From CATQHL01 sp965242895 (GTDB lineage: Bacteria; Actinomycetota; Acidimicrobiia; Acidimicrobiales; CATQHL01), in the NCBI GenBank assembly GCA_965242895.1, contig OZ251507.1:1984001-2048000 (forward strand): a stretch of DNA of 64,000 nt, written 5' to 3'. A program made the translations under genes and the position numbers. Of the stretch, positions 25,338 through 34,597 are shown in pieces; the first letter of the stretch is position 1; every line of letters starts with the position of its first letter. The notes below the pieces were generated by a model. It worked only from the letters and a program-made list of their open reading frames with translations. It did not search any database and was not told the origin of the DNA.

Positions 25338-25383
25338 GGCGGTCGGCGGCTTTAGTGCTCGGGGGGAGGGGGGGCCTGCCTAC

Positions 25384-25560
25384 TTGGCAAACCGCCCATC
25401 AGCGTCCGTTGCTTGAGAATTCTTTCCGCCTGTTGGTTGTTTTTCTTGTGTCTGCTTTTTTGGTGAATGTCCGCCAGCGCCCGCACCTCGAGAATTCTTC
25501 CCGTTTGTTTGGCGGATTCCGAGGGTCTATTTGGCGAACGCCCACCAGCGCCCGCGGCGG
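25384..25560. repeat. Three imperfect ~73-bp repeats derived from the ABC gene 3' end
   Basis: Units starting near 25384, 25460 and 25531 share the pattern TTGGCGAACGCCCACCAGCG. The first two also share GAGAATTCTT about 30 bases further on. The third unit is the true 3' end of the ABC ATPase gene (its last residues RWWAFAK), so the other two are tandem duplicates lying past the stop. They fill the 189-base gap between thiN and the ABC gene. Confidence 0.75.
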
Positions 25561-26354
25561 TGTTCTAGTTCCAGCGCTAGGTCGAAGCATCGGCTGAGGT
25601 TCTCGCTGGTTAGCACCTCGTCCGCACCCCCGGCGGCTATCACCTTGCCCTCCCGCAGCAGCAGGACGTGCTCGAACCCTGAAGGGATTTCCTCGGTGTG
25701 GTGGGTCACTAGCACGGTCGGCGGCGTGGACGGGTCTTTGCTCAGATCGTCGAGAGTGCGGATCAGGCTCTCCCTGCCCGCCAGATCGAGGGCGGCTGTG
25801 GGCTCGTCTAGGAGCAGAAGCGCCGGGTCGGTCATCAGCGTCCGGGCGATCTGAACCCGCTGACGCTCTCCCGAAGACAGCGACCCGAAAGGCTGATCCG
25901 CCAAGTGCCCCACCCCCAGCCGCTCGAGCAGGGTGTAGGCCTTTTCGCGTTCGTCGCTGCTGTAGTCGTGCCACCAGGGCTCGAGGGCGCCGTGGAGAGC
26001 CGTAACCACCACGTCGACGGCTGAGATGCTCGGGCGCAGCCCATCCGACAGGAAAGCCGCCGCATAACCCACTAGGTGGCGCATGCGCCGGACGTCGACT
26101 CGCCCTAGACGCCTGCCGAGCACCTCCACGTCGCCCTCCGAAGGGTGCAGATAGAGCGCCGCCACCCGCATGAGGGTGGACTTCCCGGCCCCGTTGGGGC
26201 CCAGCACGACCCAGCGCTGCCCTCCCTCTACGTTCCAGTCGACGCTGTCGAGAAGACGGCGGCCGTCGCGCACCACGCTGACCCCCCTGAGGCGCAGCGC
26301 AGAGGCGACGTCGTCCATTGCGTCTCGGACGGGTTCGGGGTTGCTCGGGCTCAA
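25527..26354 (-). CDS. ABC transporter ATP-binding protein
   Basis: Walker A is GPNGAGKST, the signature is SLSSGERQRVQIART, and Walker B is ALLLLDEPTAALD, with a switch His later (VTHHTEE). The protein has one nucleotide-binding domain and no membrane segments. The TTG at 26354 overlaps the stop of the preceding exporter gene (TTGA), which favours it over an ATG at 26318. It closes a three-gene operon. A membrane partner of its own is not present here, so it may serve another permease or a non-transport role, as some soluble ABC proteins do. Confidence 0.88.
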   Translation of the reverse strand: MSPSNPEPVRDAMDDVASALRLRGVSVVRDGRRLLDSVDWNVEGGQRWVVLGPNGAGKSTLMRVAALYLHPSEGDVEVLGRRLGRVDVRRMRHLVGYAAAFLSDGLRPSISAVDVVVTALHGALEPWWHDYSSDEREKAYTLLERLGVGHLADQPFGSLSSGERQRVQIARTLMTDPALLLLDEPTAALDLAGRESLIRTLDDLSKDPSTPPTVLVTHHTEEIPSGFEHVLLLREGKVIAAGGADEVLTSENLSRCFDLALELEHRRGRWWAFAK

Positions 26355-28456
26355 GAGCGCCCGCTTCCTGCGTCGCTCCCGTCGTCCCCGTCGCTGTCCT
26401 CCCCGCCATCCCCGCCCCCATCGCTCTTGGTGAGGCTCTTGGTGGGGACAGCGTGGTTGTGCCCGTCCCCGTCGCCCCCGCTGCCGTCCTCCCTGTCGCC
26501 TCCGCTGCCCCTGTCGCCCCTGCCCCCGTCGCCGCCGCTCCCCCCGCCGGCGTGCGCTTGCCAGGCGTCGTGCATCCGTTTGTAGCGCCCGCCCGCGGCT
26601 AGGAGTTCGGCGTGGCTGCCGATTTCGACGATGCGTCCGCTGTCTACTACGGCGATTCGTTCTGCTCGCATGGCTGTGGCGAGTCTGTGAGCGATGATGA
26701 TGGCGGTACGTCCTTTCAGCAGCACGTCGAGAGCGCGCTCTATCAGCGTTTCGGAGCGCAGGTCAAGGTTAGACGTGGCTTCGTCGAGGATGAGCACCCT
26801 GGGTTGAGCTAGAAGAGCGCGGCTCAGCGCTAAGAGTTGACGCTCCCCGGCGGACAGAGACGCCCCCCGCTCGTGGCAGAACGTGTCGAGACCGTCGGGC
26901 AGGCTTTCGATCAACTCGTCAAGGCCGACCTTGCGGCACGCATCTAGGACTTCTTCTTCGGACGTGTCTGCTCGTGCGAAGGTGATGTTGGAACGGATGC
27001 TGTCGGCGAACAGAAACGGCTCCTGCGGCACCACTCCGAGTTGCCGGCGCAGAGAGTCCAGTTTCACGCCCCTCAAGTCCATGCCGTCGATCAGCACGCG
27101 GCCTTCGTCGGGGTCGTAGAAGCGCATGGTCAGCTTTGCGATTGTGGACTTTCCGGCGCCCGTCTCTCCCACGATGGAGAGGCTGCTGCCTGCCGGAACC
27201 TCCAGGCTCACTCCCTTCAGCACGGGCTCCTCGGGTGTATATCCGAACCGCACGTTCTCGAAAGTGATCCGCCCGCTCACCGGAGGCAGCTCAACCGCTC
27301 CGGGGGCTTCCGGGACGTCGACGGGGGTGTTCAGCAACTCCCGAAGTTTGATGACCGAAGCCTGTCCCTGCTGATAGGCGTTGTAGAGATTGACGAGTTG
27401 CTGTATGGGGGCGAAGAACGCAGTCAGGTAGAGGGCGAAGGCGGTCAACTCCCCCAGGCTGAGGCGCCCGTCCGCAGCGAACCATCCTCCTACCCCCAGG
27501 ACGGCGGCCTGGGCGAGTATCCCCACTCCTTCGGTGGCGGAGCCGTAGATGGTGGAGACGCGGGAGGTCTCGACGTTGGCCAGTTCGTGGTGACCGATCC
27601 GGTTTCGGTGTGCTACGACGTTGTGCCTGCGCCTGCCGGTGGCGGTGATGACGCGGATGCCGGCGAGGTTCTCTGACAAGTCAGAGAGCAAATCGGCTAT
27701 CCGGTCGCGCACACGCCCGTAACTCACCTCGGAGACTCTGCGGAACCACAAGGAGGCGGCCAGGGTAGCGGGCCCTACCGCAACGATGGCCAGCGCAGCG
27801 AGCGGGGCGTTCAGGTAAAAGAGGACGCCGGTGATGGTCAGCAGGGTGAGGGCTTGGACGATCATCACCATCAAGCCTTCCTGCAGCAGCATCGTGAGAG
27901 CTTCGATGTCGCTGGTCATTCGCGTCATCACCACTCCGGCGCGCTCCCGCGTGTAGTAGTCCAGGGAGAGGCGCTGCAGGTGGGAGAAGACCTTCACTCG
28001 AAGCCCGTGCATGAGGTGCTCGCCCAGGCGTCCTCCCAGCATCGTGCGCAGGCGTCCTGCCGCTACGTGGCCGAGCACCGTGAGTAGGTAGACGCCCGCT
28101 GTGATGCTCAGCATGTCGAAGCGCCCTGCGACGACGCCCGAGTCGATTCCGATCTGGGTGAGCAGGGGGCCGGCCTGCAGTGCGAGGGTCTCCGCAATCA
28201 CTAAGGAGAGCACCACGAGCACGCGTCGGCGGTGCGGGGCGAGCAGCGAAAACAGACCCAGGGGCCGCTCGGAGGGCGGAGCGTGCTCGAAGTCCACCTC
28301 CTCGGGGGAGTGCTCCGGTTCTTCTGAGAGGATGGTCTCGGCCCTCTCCGCCATTTCTGAGGGGATGCCGGAGAACGGAAGACCGGAGGCGGTGTTGATC
28401 TGCGTCGACGACTGCATCGGGCCGAAGAACCCTCCGCCGCCCGGGCCGAAACCCAT
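26351..28456 (-). CDS. ABC exporter half-transporter, catalytic-site Walker B subunit
   Basis: The ATG at 28456 overlaps the stop of the upstream exporter gene (TGATG). The protein has an N-terminal membrane domain of about six helices and a nucleotide-binding domain with VGETGAGKST (Walker A), VLILDEATSNLD (Walker B with catalytic Glu) and a non-standard signature LSAGERQ. With its partner it should form a heterodimeric exporter. The C-terminal 65 residues after the ATPase are Gly/Asp/Ser-rich and low in complexity. The substrate, lipid, drug or peptide, cannot be told from sequence. Confidence 0.88.
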   Translation of the reverse strand: MGFGPGGGGFFGPMQSSTQINTASGLPFSGIPSEMAERAETILSEEPEHSPEEVDFEHAPPSERPLGLFSLLAPHRRRVLVVLSLVIAETLALQAGPLLTQIGIDSGVVAGRFDMLSITAGVYLLTVLGHVAAGRLRTMLGGRLGEHLMHGLRVKVFSHLQRLSLDYYTRERAGVVMTRMTSDIEALTMLLQEGLMVMIVQALTLLTITGVLFYLNAPLAALAIVAVGPATLAASLWFRRVSEVSYGRVRDRIADLLSDLSENLAGIRVITATGRRRHNVVAHRNRIGHHELANVETSRVSTIYGSATEGVGILAQAAVLGVGGWFAADGRLSLGELTAFALYLTAFFAPIQQLVNLYNAYQQGQASVIKLRELLNTPVDVPEAPGAVELPPVSGRITFENVRFGYTPEEPVLKGVSLEVPAGSSLSIVGETGAGKSTIAKLTMRFYDPDEGRVLIDGMDLRGVKLDSLRRQLGVVPQEPFLFADSIRSNITFARADTSEEEVLDACRKVGLDELIESLPDGLDTFCHERGASLSAGERQLLALSRALLAQPRVLILDEATSNLDLRSETLIERALDVLLKGRTAIIIAHRLATAMRAERIAVVDSGRIVEIGSHAELLAAGGRYKRMHDAWQAHAGGGSGGDGGRGDRGSGGDREDGSGGDGDGHNHAVPTKSLTKSDGGGDGGEDSDGDDGSDAGSGRS

Positions 28457-30522
28457 CAGCCCTCCTTGGTTTGACTTTCGGCCAGCACCCGGGCATAACG
28501 CGGCTCGGCGGCGAGGAGTTCGCCGTGGCCGCCGACCGCGACCACCCGTCCGCCTTCGGTGAAGACCACCCTGTCTGCCTGAGAGATGGTGGAGAGGCGA
28601 TGCGAGATCACCAGCATGGAGCGCTTCCCGCCCTTGCGCAGTCCGGCAAAGATGGCTTCCTCGACCTCCGAATCCACTGCGCTGGTGGCGTCGTCGAGCA
28701 GCAGGACGGCAGGGTCGGCGAGCAGGGCTCGAGCTATAGCCACCCGCTGGCGCTGGCCGCCCGAGAGGGTGTAGCCGCGTTCGCCCACCATTGCGTCGTA
28801 GCCAGCGGGGAGGTCGTCGATGAACTCGTGAATCTGCGCTGCGTCTGCAGCCGCCTCGATTTCTTTGAGGGCGGCGGTGGGGCGTCCGTAGGCGATGTTG
28901 TCGCGCAGGGAGGTGGAAAAGAGGAAGGCTTCGTCGAAGACGACCCCCACCTGGCGGCGAAGCCAGGCAAGGTTTAGAGTCCTGACGTCGCTGCCGTCCA
29001 CTCGGACGGCGCCACCCAATGTGTCGTAGAAGCGGGCTGCTAGACGCACGGCGGTGGACTTGCCGCAGCCGGTGGGCCCCACCAGCGCCACCACTTCGCC
29101 AGGCTCGATTCGGAAGGAGAAGCCGTTCAGGATCTCTCGCTCGACGCGTCCTGATGCGTCTGCGTAACCGAAGTTCACGCCGTCGAATTCCAACCTCCCT
29201 CGGGCGTGTTCGGGAATCAGCGCGCCCGCTGGTTCGGTGATTTTGGGCTCGGTGTCTAGAACCTGATACACACGGCCGGCGGCGGCGGCAGCCCTCTGGG
29301 TCTGCATCAGCAGGAAGCCGAACATCCGGAAGGGGATTTGAAGCATGATCACGTATGCGTTGAAGGCGAAGAGCGTGCCGATGGAGACCTCCCCGCGGAT
29401 CGCCAGCCACCCGCCGTAGAGCAGTACCAACCCCATGGCGATGCGCGGCAGGGCCTCGAGGATGGGGTTGTAGTGCGCTCTCACCTCCACGCTGCGGACG
29501 GCTGCCCACTGCAGCCGGCGGGACGCCTTGGAGAGCTTGGCGATTTGGGAGCGCTCGGCTGCGAACGACTTGACGACCCTCGCTCCTCCCACGTTCTCGT
29601 CCACGATGGCGGCTACTTCGGCCATGCGCCCCTGGGTGATCCAGGACAGCGGCAGCACCAGGTTGCGGAAGCGGGTTCCGAGCACCCCAAGCACAGGAAG
29701 GGTTGCGAGGGCGACGAACGTCAGCGGAACGTGGATCGTAAGCATGAAGGCGAAGGCCAGGAAGAAGGTGAGAAACGACATGATTCCCAGCGGGGCGAAC
29801 GCCAGCAGGATTTGTATGGAGCGTATGTCGCTGTTGGCGCGGGAGATCACGTCGCCGGAGGACGTGTGGTCGTAGAAGGAGAAGGAGAGGTTGCTGAGGT
29901 GGCGGTGGAGCAGCGCCCGCAGCGCAGAGTCGATTCGAAAGGCCAGCTTAAAAAGAGAATGGCGGTAGGCGCCTCCGAAGATCGCTCTGGCCAGCGCAAG
30001 CCCAGCCAAGATGAGCGCCAGGCCGAACAGGTCGCTGCGCCTGCCGTCAGCGGCGGCGTCGATCATTGCCCGGGCGCCGGCCGGCACCCCCACTGCGGCT
30101 GTGAGGGCGGCGATTCCGGAAACGACTCCTACTGCTAGCAACCCGCGGTGTACGGCTATGAGGGGCCAAAGCCTGCGGAACCAGCCTCGGTCGGAATCTG
30201 GGTGGATGTCGGCTGCCGGCGGGGGGAACTCCTCTTCGATGGCCAGAGGCTCGAGTGGTTCCCGCTGCGTTGCGTCGGCGTCGCTTGCCGCAGTGTCAGT
30301 GTTGTGCGGCGCCTCGTTTTGCGGCGTCGTGCCCCCTGCCGCTCCTGCCGGTTTGTCCCCTGCCGCTTGCGGCGCTTCGCCTCTTGCCGCTTTGTCTTCT
30401 GCCGTCCCTGCCGCTCCCGCCGCTTGCGGCGTTTCGTCTCTTGCCGCTCCTGCCGTCTCGCCGCTCTTCTGAGCGGGAGGGCTGCCGCTCTTTGCCTTCG
30501 CTCCGCCTCGAACTGACCTCAT
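28456..30522 (-). CDS. ABC exporter half-transporter, degenerate-site Walker B subunit
   Basis: The chosen ATG at 30522 (MRSVRGGAKAK) starts a 110-residue Ala/Pro/Glu-rich cytoplasmic lead; the frame is open to 30984 but that part is Arg-rich and overlaps the divergent gene. A six-helix membrane domain follows, then an ATPase with VGPTGCGKST, the canonical signature LSGGQRQR and LLLDDATSAVD. Walker B has Asp where the catalytic Glu normally sits, while the partner has a non-canonical LSAGE signature. Both changes fall in the same composite ATP site, as in known heterodimeric exporters with one weak site. First gene of the operon. Confidence 0.85.
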   Translation of the reverse strand: MRSVRGGAKAKSGSPPAQKSGETAGAARDETPQAAGAAGTAEDKAARGEAPQAAGDKPAGAAGGTTPQNEAPHNTDTAASDADATQREPLEPLAIEEEFPPPAADIHPDSDRGWFRRLWPLIAVHRGLLAVGVVSGIAALTAAVGVPAGARAMIDAAADGRRSDLFGLALILAGLALARAIFGGAYRHSLFKLAFRIDSALRALLHRHLSNLSFSFYDHTSSGDVISRANSDIRSIQILLAFAPLGIMSFLTFFLAFAFMLTIHVPLTFVALATLPVLGVLGTRFRNLVLPLSWITQGRMAEVAAIVDENVGGARVVKSFAAERSQIAKLSKASRRLQWAAVRSVEVRAHYNPILEALPRIAMGLVLLYGGWLAIRGEVSIGTLFAFNAYVIMLQIPFRMFGFLLMQTQRAAAAAGRVYQVLDTEPKITEPAGALIPEHARGRLEFDGVNFGYADASGRVEREILNGFSFRIEPGEVVALVGPTGCGKSTAVRLAARFYDTLGGAVRVDGSDVRTLNLAWLRRQVGVVFDEAFLFSTSLRDNIAYGRPTAALKEIEAAADAAQIHEFIDDLPAGYDAMVGERGYTLSGGQRQRVAIARALLADPAVLLLDDATSAVDSEVEEAIFAGLRKGGKRSMLVISHRLSTISQADRVVFTEGGRVVAVGGHGELLAAEPRYARVLAESQTKEG

Positions 30523-30679
30523 CCGCGGGCGCACGGGTTTCAACTTGAGTCTGCGAATGTCTTGATTTGAGATGTGGGGGTAGGCATCAGGGTCCTGAGC
30601 GTGAGGGAACTGCACCTGCAGGCTAGTCGAGCAGCGGGCAGGCAGCCGCTGCCCCTGCCTCCTTTCTGCCCTCGCCTCC

Positions 30680-32227
30680 GTGCTCCCTGCCCGCCATTGC
30701 GCGTTCCCTCCCCGTCCCCTCGTTGCCCGTCCCGCCCACTCGTTGCCCGTCCCGCCCCCCGCCCAGCCCCCGACCCCCCTCCTGCGCCCACATCCCCAGA
30801 AGCTAGGCTGTGAGGCGATCGGAACCGCTCTAGGACTGCTGGCAGTCTTCGCACTAATCGGCGTCAACGCCTGTTTCGTGGCTGCCGAATTCTCCCTGGT
30901 ATCGGTGGAGCGTTGGCGGGTGGCTAATGCTGCTGCGGCGGGCAGACGCTCCGCTCGGATTGCGATGAAGCACTTCGAGCGCATGACCTTCTACATTTCG
31001 GGCACTCAACTCGGTGTGACCGTCGTGTCCTTGTTGCTGGGCTGGCTTGCGGAGCCCCTGATCGCAGACCTTCTAGAGCGGGCCTTTGCTCCCGGCCTCA
31101 GCTCTTCGGCGGCTCGGGCCGTTTCCGTGGCTGCCGCGTTCGCTATCGCCACCTCGGCGCAGATCGTCTTAGGCGAACAGGTGCCCAAGATGCTGGCGAT
31201 ATCCCGATCCCTCAAAACGTGCCTCTTTTTCGCACGCCCTATGCGCGTCTACGGTTATCTGAGCCTTCCGTTCGTCACGGTCATCGGTCGGACAACAAGC
31301 CGCCTGGTGCGTTTGTTGGGTCTTGAGCCCACCCCCGAACTCCGGTCGGTCTTGACTCTGACGGAACTCGAGCACGTGATCCGGTCTTCGGGGCGCAGCG
31401 GGGGACTGAATTCCGAGGACGTGCAGCTGCTCACCCGTTCGTTGCGTTTCGTGAACAAGACGGCTTCCGAGGCTCTAGTTCCAAGGGTTGAGGTGGTCAC
31501 TGTGCATCCGACCGACACGCTGGAGGAGTTGGTGTCGACGTCGGTGGAGAGCGGGTTTTCCCGTTTTCCTGTCGTCGAGGAGGACCTGGACTTTGTGGTG
31601 GGTGTAGTGGGTGTCAAGGCGGTGCACAAGGTGCCGCGCGATGAGCGTTCTAGGTTGACCGTGGCCGAACTGATGAGCGAAGCGCTGGCCGTTCCTGACA
31701 GTGCGGAACTGGGGCGGCTGCTGGGGGAGATGAGCCGCCGCCGCCAGTCGCTGGCGATCGTGGTGGACGAACACGGCGGAACTGTCGGCATCATCACCAC
31801 CGAAGACATTGTGGAGGAGATCGTCGGAGAGATCGACGACGAGCATGACCCTGTGGCGCACTTTACGCAGCCGACAGAGCCGGGGGTGCGGCTCATGGAG
31901 GGGGATCTGAGCATCGATCAGGTGGAGGAGCAGTCCGGCTTGCGGCTGCCGGGAGGTCCTTACGAAACCTTGGCGGGCTTTGTCCTTTTCAAGCTAGGAA
32001 GGATTCCCCAGCAGGGGGACTCCTTCGACTTGGGTAGGTGGAACTTTGAGGTTGCGGAGATGTCCTCTAGGAGGATCGTCTCGGTGTGGATGTCTGAGCG
32101 GTCAGGCGGGGACTACAAAGCCGAAGAACGTTGGGGCTCTGAGGGCTCGAGCCTCAAGGTCTTCGAGAAAGACGAGATAGACGAAGACGAGAAAGACGAG
32201 ATAGACGAGAGCGGGGAGAGCTCGTGA
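30680..32227 (+). CDS. CorC/HlyC-type protein: DUF21 membrane domain, CBS pair, CorC_HlyC domain
   Basis: After an uncertain start, the DUF21 membrane domain begins about 30806 (ALGLLAVFALIGVNACFVAAE) with several hydrophobic segments. Two CBS motifs follow (SFTRFPVV-like near residue 290 and VVDEHGGTVGIITTEDIVEE near 360), and a C-terminal CorC_HlyC domain (GGPYETLAGFVL). The listed start (GTG 30680) gives a Pro-rich, repeat-derived lead that is probably not all translated; no ATG exists closer to the core, so a TTG near 30746 or another rare codon may be used. The family is linked to magnesium or other ion handling and membrane integrity. First of a coupled pair. Confidence 0.85.
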   Translation: MLPARHCAFPPRPLVARPAHSLPVPPPAQPPTPLLRPHPQKLGCEAIGTALGLLAVFALIGVNACFVAAEFSLVSVERWRVANAAAAGRRSARIAMKHFERMTFYISGTQLGVTVVSLLLGWLAEPLIADLLERAFAPGLSSSAARAVSVAAAFAIATSAQIVLGEQVPKMLAISRSLKTCLFFARPMRVYGYLSLPFVTVIGRTTSRLVRLLGLEPTPELRSVLTLTELEHVIRSSGRSGGLNSEDVQLLTRSLRFVNKTASEALVPRVEVVTVHPTDTLEELVSTSVESGFSRFPVVEEDLDFVVGVVGVKAVHKVPRDERSRLTVAELMSEALAVPDSAELGRLLGEMSRRRQSLAIVVDEHGGTVGIITTEDIVEEIVGEIDDEHDPVAHFTQPTEPGVRLMEGDLSIDQVEEQSGLRLPGGPYETLAGFVLFKLGRIPQQGDSFDLGRWNFEVAEMSSRRIVSVWMSERSGGDYKAEERWGSEGSSLKVFEKDEIDEDEKDEIDESGESS

Positions 32228-33237
32228 CTGCAGTCTCAGGTCTTCTGGCGATCTTGCTGCTGGCTGCTAACGCCTTCTTCGTTGCGGCGGAGTTTGCGCT
32301 GGTGGCTTCGTCTAAAGCTCGTCTGGAGGTGCTGGCCGAAGGCGGCAACCGGCGTGCTAGGGCGGCGCTGGGCGCCAAGCGGGACATGCGCATGCATCTG
32401 GCCGGCGTCCAGTTAGGGAACACGATGGCTTCCTTGGGTCTGGGGTTCCTTGTAGAGCCGGCGGTGGCAGAACTTCTGGACCCGCTCCTGGGCGGGATCG
32501 GCAGGGGATTCTCCGTTGCGGTCTCCATCGCCATCGTCGTCGTTATGCACGTGCTCTTCGGAGAACTGGTTCCCAAGAATGCCGCCCTCAGCCGCCCAGA
32601 CGCTCTGATGATGCGGCTCGCTCCGGCTCTGCGGTTGTTCGTCGGGACGTTCCGCCCCTTCATCTGGGGGCTCGACAAACTAGCGGTCGCAGGGGCTCGG
32701 CTTTGCGGCGTCAGGCCGTCCGAAATGGTCGAGGCATCGCACAGCACGGAAGACATTTTCGGGCTGCTGTCGGCCTCGCGCGGGGAAGGTCTGATAGACG
32801 AGTTCGAACATTCGCTGCTGGTGACGGCTCTGGATCTCGGCAAGCGCCCCGTTTCTTCCGTGATGGTGCCCCGTTCCGAGATCGTGGGAATCCCCCGTTC
32901 CGCTTCTGCGGCGGAGGCGGAACGGATGGTAGTGAGCAGCGGGCACTCCCGTCTGCTCGTCGGAGATTTGGACTGGCCAGACGGCTTCGTTCACGCCAAG
33001 GATCTCCTCGCCGTCGAGCCGAGGATGATGAACTCTCCCGTGCCTTCTTCATGCATTCGACCCGCCCTGGTGTTCCCTGCGAATGCGACGCTAGAAGGAC
33101 TGCTCCTTCAGATGCGCCGGATGCGGATTCATCTGGCAGTCATACGCGAAGGGTCGGAGACCGTCGGACTCTTGACGCTGGAGGACGCGCTGGAGTTGCT
33201 GGTGGGCGAGATTCGGGATGAAAGCGATGTTGGATAA
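32224..33237 (+). CDS. CorC/HlyC-type protein, shorter paralogue without CorC_HlyC domain
   Basis: The GTG at 32224 overlaps the stop of the previous gene (GTGA). The DUF21 segment starts at once (LLAILLLAANAFFVAAEFAL), and a CBS pair follows (MVPRSEIVGIPRS and GLLTLEDALELLVGE), but the protein ends there at 337 residues. The C-terminal CorC_HlyC domain of its neighbour is missing. Paired long and short members in one operon are common in actinobacteria and may form heteromers (inference). Confidence 0.87.
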   Translation: MTAVSGLLAILLLAANAFFVAAEFALVASSKARLEVLAEGGNRRARAALGAKRDMRMHLAGVQLGNTMASLGLGFLVEPAVAELLDPLLGGIGRGFSVAVSIAIVVVMHVLFGELVPKNAALSRPDALMMRLAPALRLFVGTFRPFIWGLDKLAVAGARLCGVRPSEMVEASHSTEDIFGLLSASRGEGLIDEFEHSLLVTALDLGKRPVSSVMVPRSEIVGIPRSASAAEAERMVVSSGHSRLLVGDLDWPDGFVHAKDLLAVEPRMMNSPVPSSCIRPALVFPANATLEGLLLQMRRMRIHLAVIREGSETVGLLTLEDALELLVGEIRDESDVG

Positions 33238-34480
33238 CCTGTGGATAATGCTCTTTCGAGTTCTGGGTCTAATCGTTCTGTGTCTGTTGGTGATCCCTGC
33301 TGTGCCGACGGCCGCCCAAGGTGAACTCGAGCGCGCCAGGGAAAGGGTGTCTGAACTTCAAGGCGAGGTAGACGTTCTGTTAGAAAGACTGCTCGAGATG
33401 CAGGATCGGGTGGACGCGGCGGGTGCGGCCTACTGGGACGCCGACCACGACCTCTACGAACTGCAGATCGAGATTGACTCGGCGTCTCAACAGGAAGCGG
33501 AGCTGCTGAGGAGCGTAGAAGAAATGCGTGGGCGGATAACAGAGATCGCCATCGAGCGGTACGTCAATTCCGGCAAGCCGTCGCCCATCCTGGCCGGAGA
33601 GGACATAAGCCGCCAGGCTGTGATAGATGCTTTGGCCAGGTTTGTGAGTGAGGGGGCGCTGGACATTCTTGACGACTACCGTCTCGCCCTCGACGACTTG
33701 GCCGCGGTTCAGGAGCGGCTCGCTGCTCAGACGGCGCTGCAGCAGGAACTCATCGCTCAGGCTGACGCTGCCTGGCAGTCAGTTCAGCAGGAACTTGCGG
33801 CGATCGGCGACACGTACCTGGAGGTCGCAGCGAAGCTCTACGAGCAGGATCGGGTGCTGGACGGCCTTGAGGAGGAGGAGCGTCTGCGCTTGGCTGAAGA
33901 GCTGAGGCGCAGGCAGGCCGAGCAGGCTCGCCGCATCGAGGCAGCGCGAGCGGCCGCAGAGCGCAAGGCCGCTGCGGAAGCGGCGGCGGAAGAGGCTGCC
34001 CGTCAACAGGCTCAATCCGACGCTGGCGCAGGCTCGACGAACTCCTCACCGCCGCCCCCCCCCTCAGGTTCGTTGCTGCGGGCGCCGTCGGGGTGGGTGT
34101 GTCCGCTGGCCGGCCCCTTCAGTCATGTGAACGATTGGAGAGCGCCGCGGCACCACGGGGGCTGGCACAAAGGCAACGATCTGATGGCTCCTACCGGTAC
34201 TCCGGTGCTGGCTGTGGAGAGCGGGCGGCTGGAGCATCGCTTCAACAGGATTGGCGGCAACTCTGCCTACATCTACGCCGACTCGGGGAACTACTACTAC
34301 AACACGCACCTGTCGGCCTATGAGAACGTGGGCGTCGGGTGGGTGCCTGCGGGGACGGTCATCGGCTACGTAGGCGCGACGGGCAACGCTGGGATTCCGC
34401 ACCTCCACTTTGAATACCACAAAGGCGGGAGGGGGAACTACATAAACCCCTATCCGATCGTGCGCGAAGCCTGTTTCTGA
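33218..34480 (+). CDS. Secreted coiled-coil M23 peptidase (peptidoglycan hydrolase)
   Basis: The ATG at 33218 overlaps the end of the previous gene by 20 bases; ATGs at 33227 and 33248 are alternatives. A hydrophobic signal segment (VLGLIVLCLLVIPAVPTAAQ) is followed by about 220 residues of Glu/Arg/Ala-rich coiled coil, a Pro linker and a C-terminal M23 LytM-type domain. Zinc ligands are visible as HKGND near residue 317 and HLHFEYH near 395. This layout matches EnvC/RipC-like or divisome-type hydrolases or activators acting on the cell wall outside the membrane. It shares an operon with the two CorC-type proteins. Confidence 0.88.
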   Translation: MKAMLDNLWIMLFRVLGLIVLCLLVIPAVPTAAQGELERARERVSELQGEVDVLLERLLEMQDRVDAAGAAYWDADHDLYELQIEIDSASQQEAELLRSVEEMRGRITEIAIERYVNSGKPSPILAGEDISRQAVIDALARFVSEGALDILDDYRLALDDLAAVQERLAAQTALQQELIAQADAAWQSVQQELAAIGDTYLEVAAKLYEQDRVLDGLEEEERLRLAEELRRRQAEQARRIEAARAAAERKAAAEAAAEEAARQQAQSDAGAGSTNSSPPPPPSGSLLRAPSGWVCPLAGPFSHVNDWRAPRHHGGWHKGNDLMAPTGTPVLAVESGRLEHRFNRIGGNSAYIYADSGNYYYNTHLSAYENVGVGWVPAGTVIGYVGATGNAGIPHLHFEYHKGGRGNYINPYPIVREACF

Positions 34481-34597
34481 GCCAGAGTGCGTCGGGGGGC
34501 GCGGGGCGTGGGAGAGGGGCGGATTGTCGGGGAGGGGCGAGAAGTTAGGCGGGAGGGGGAGTTAAGCAGGTAGGGCAGGAGTTGAGCAGGCGAGAAG

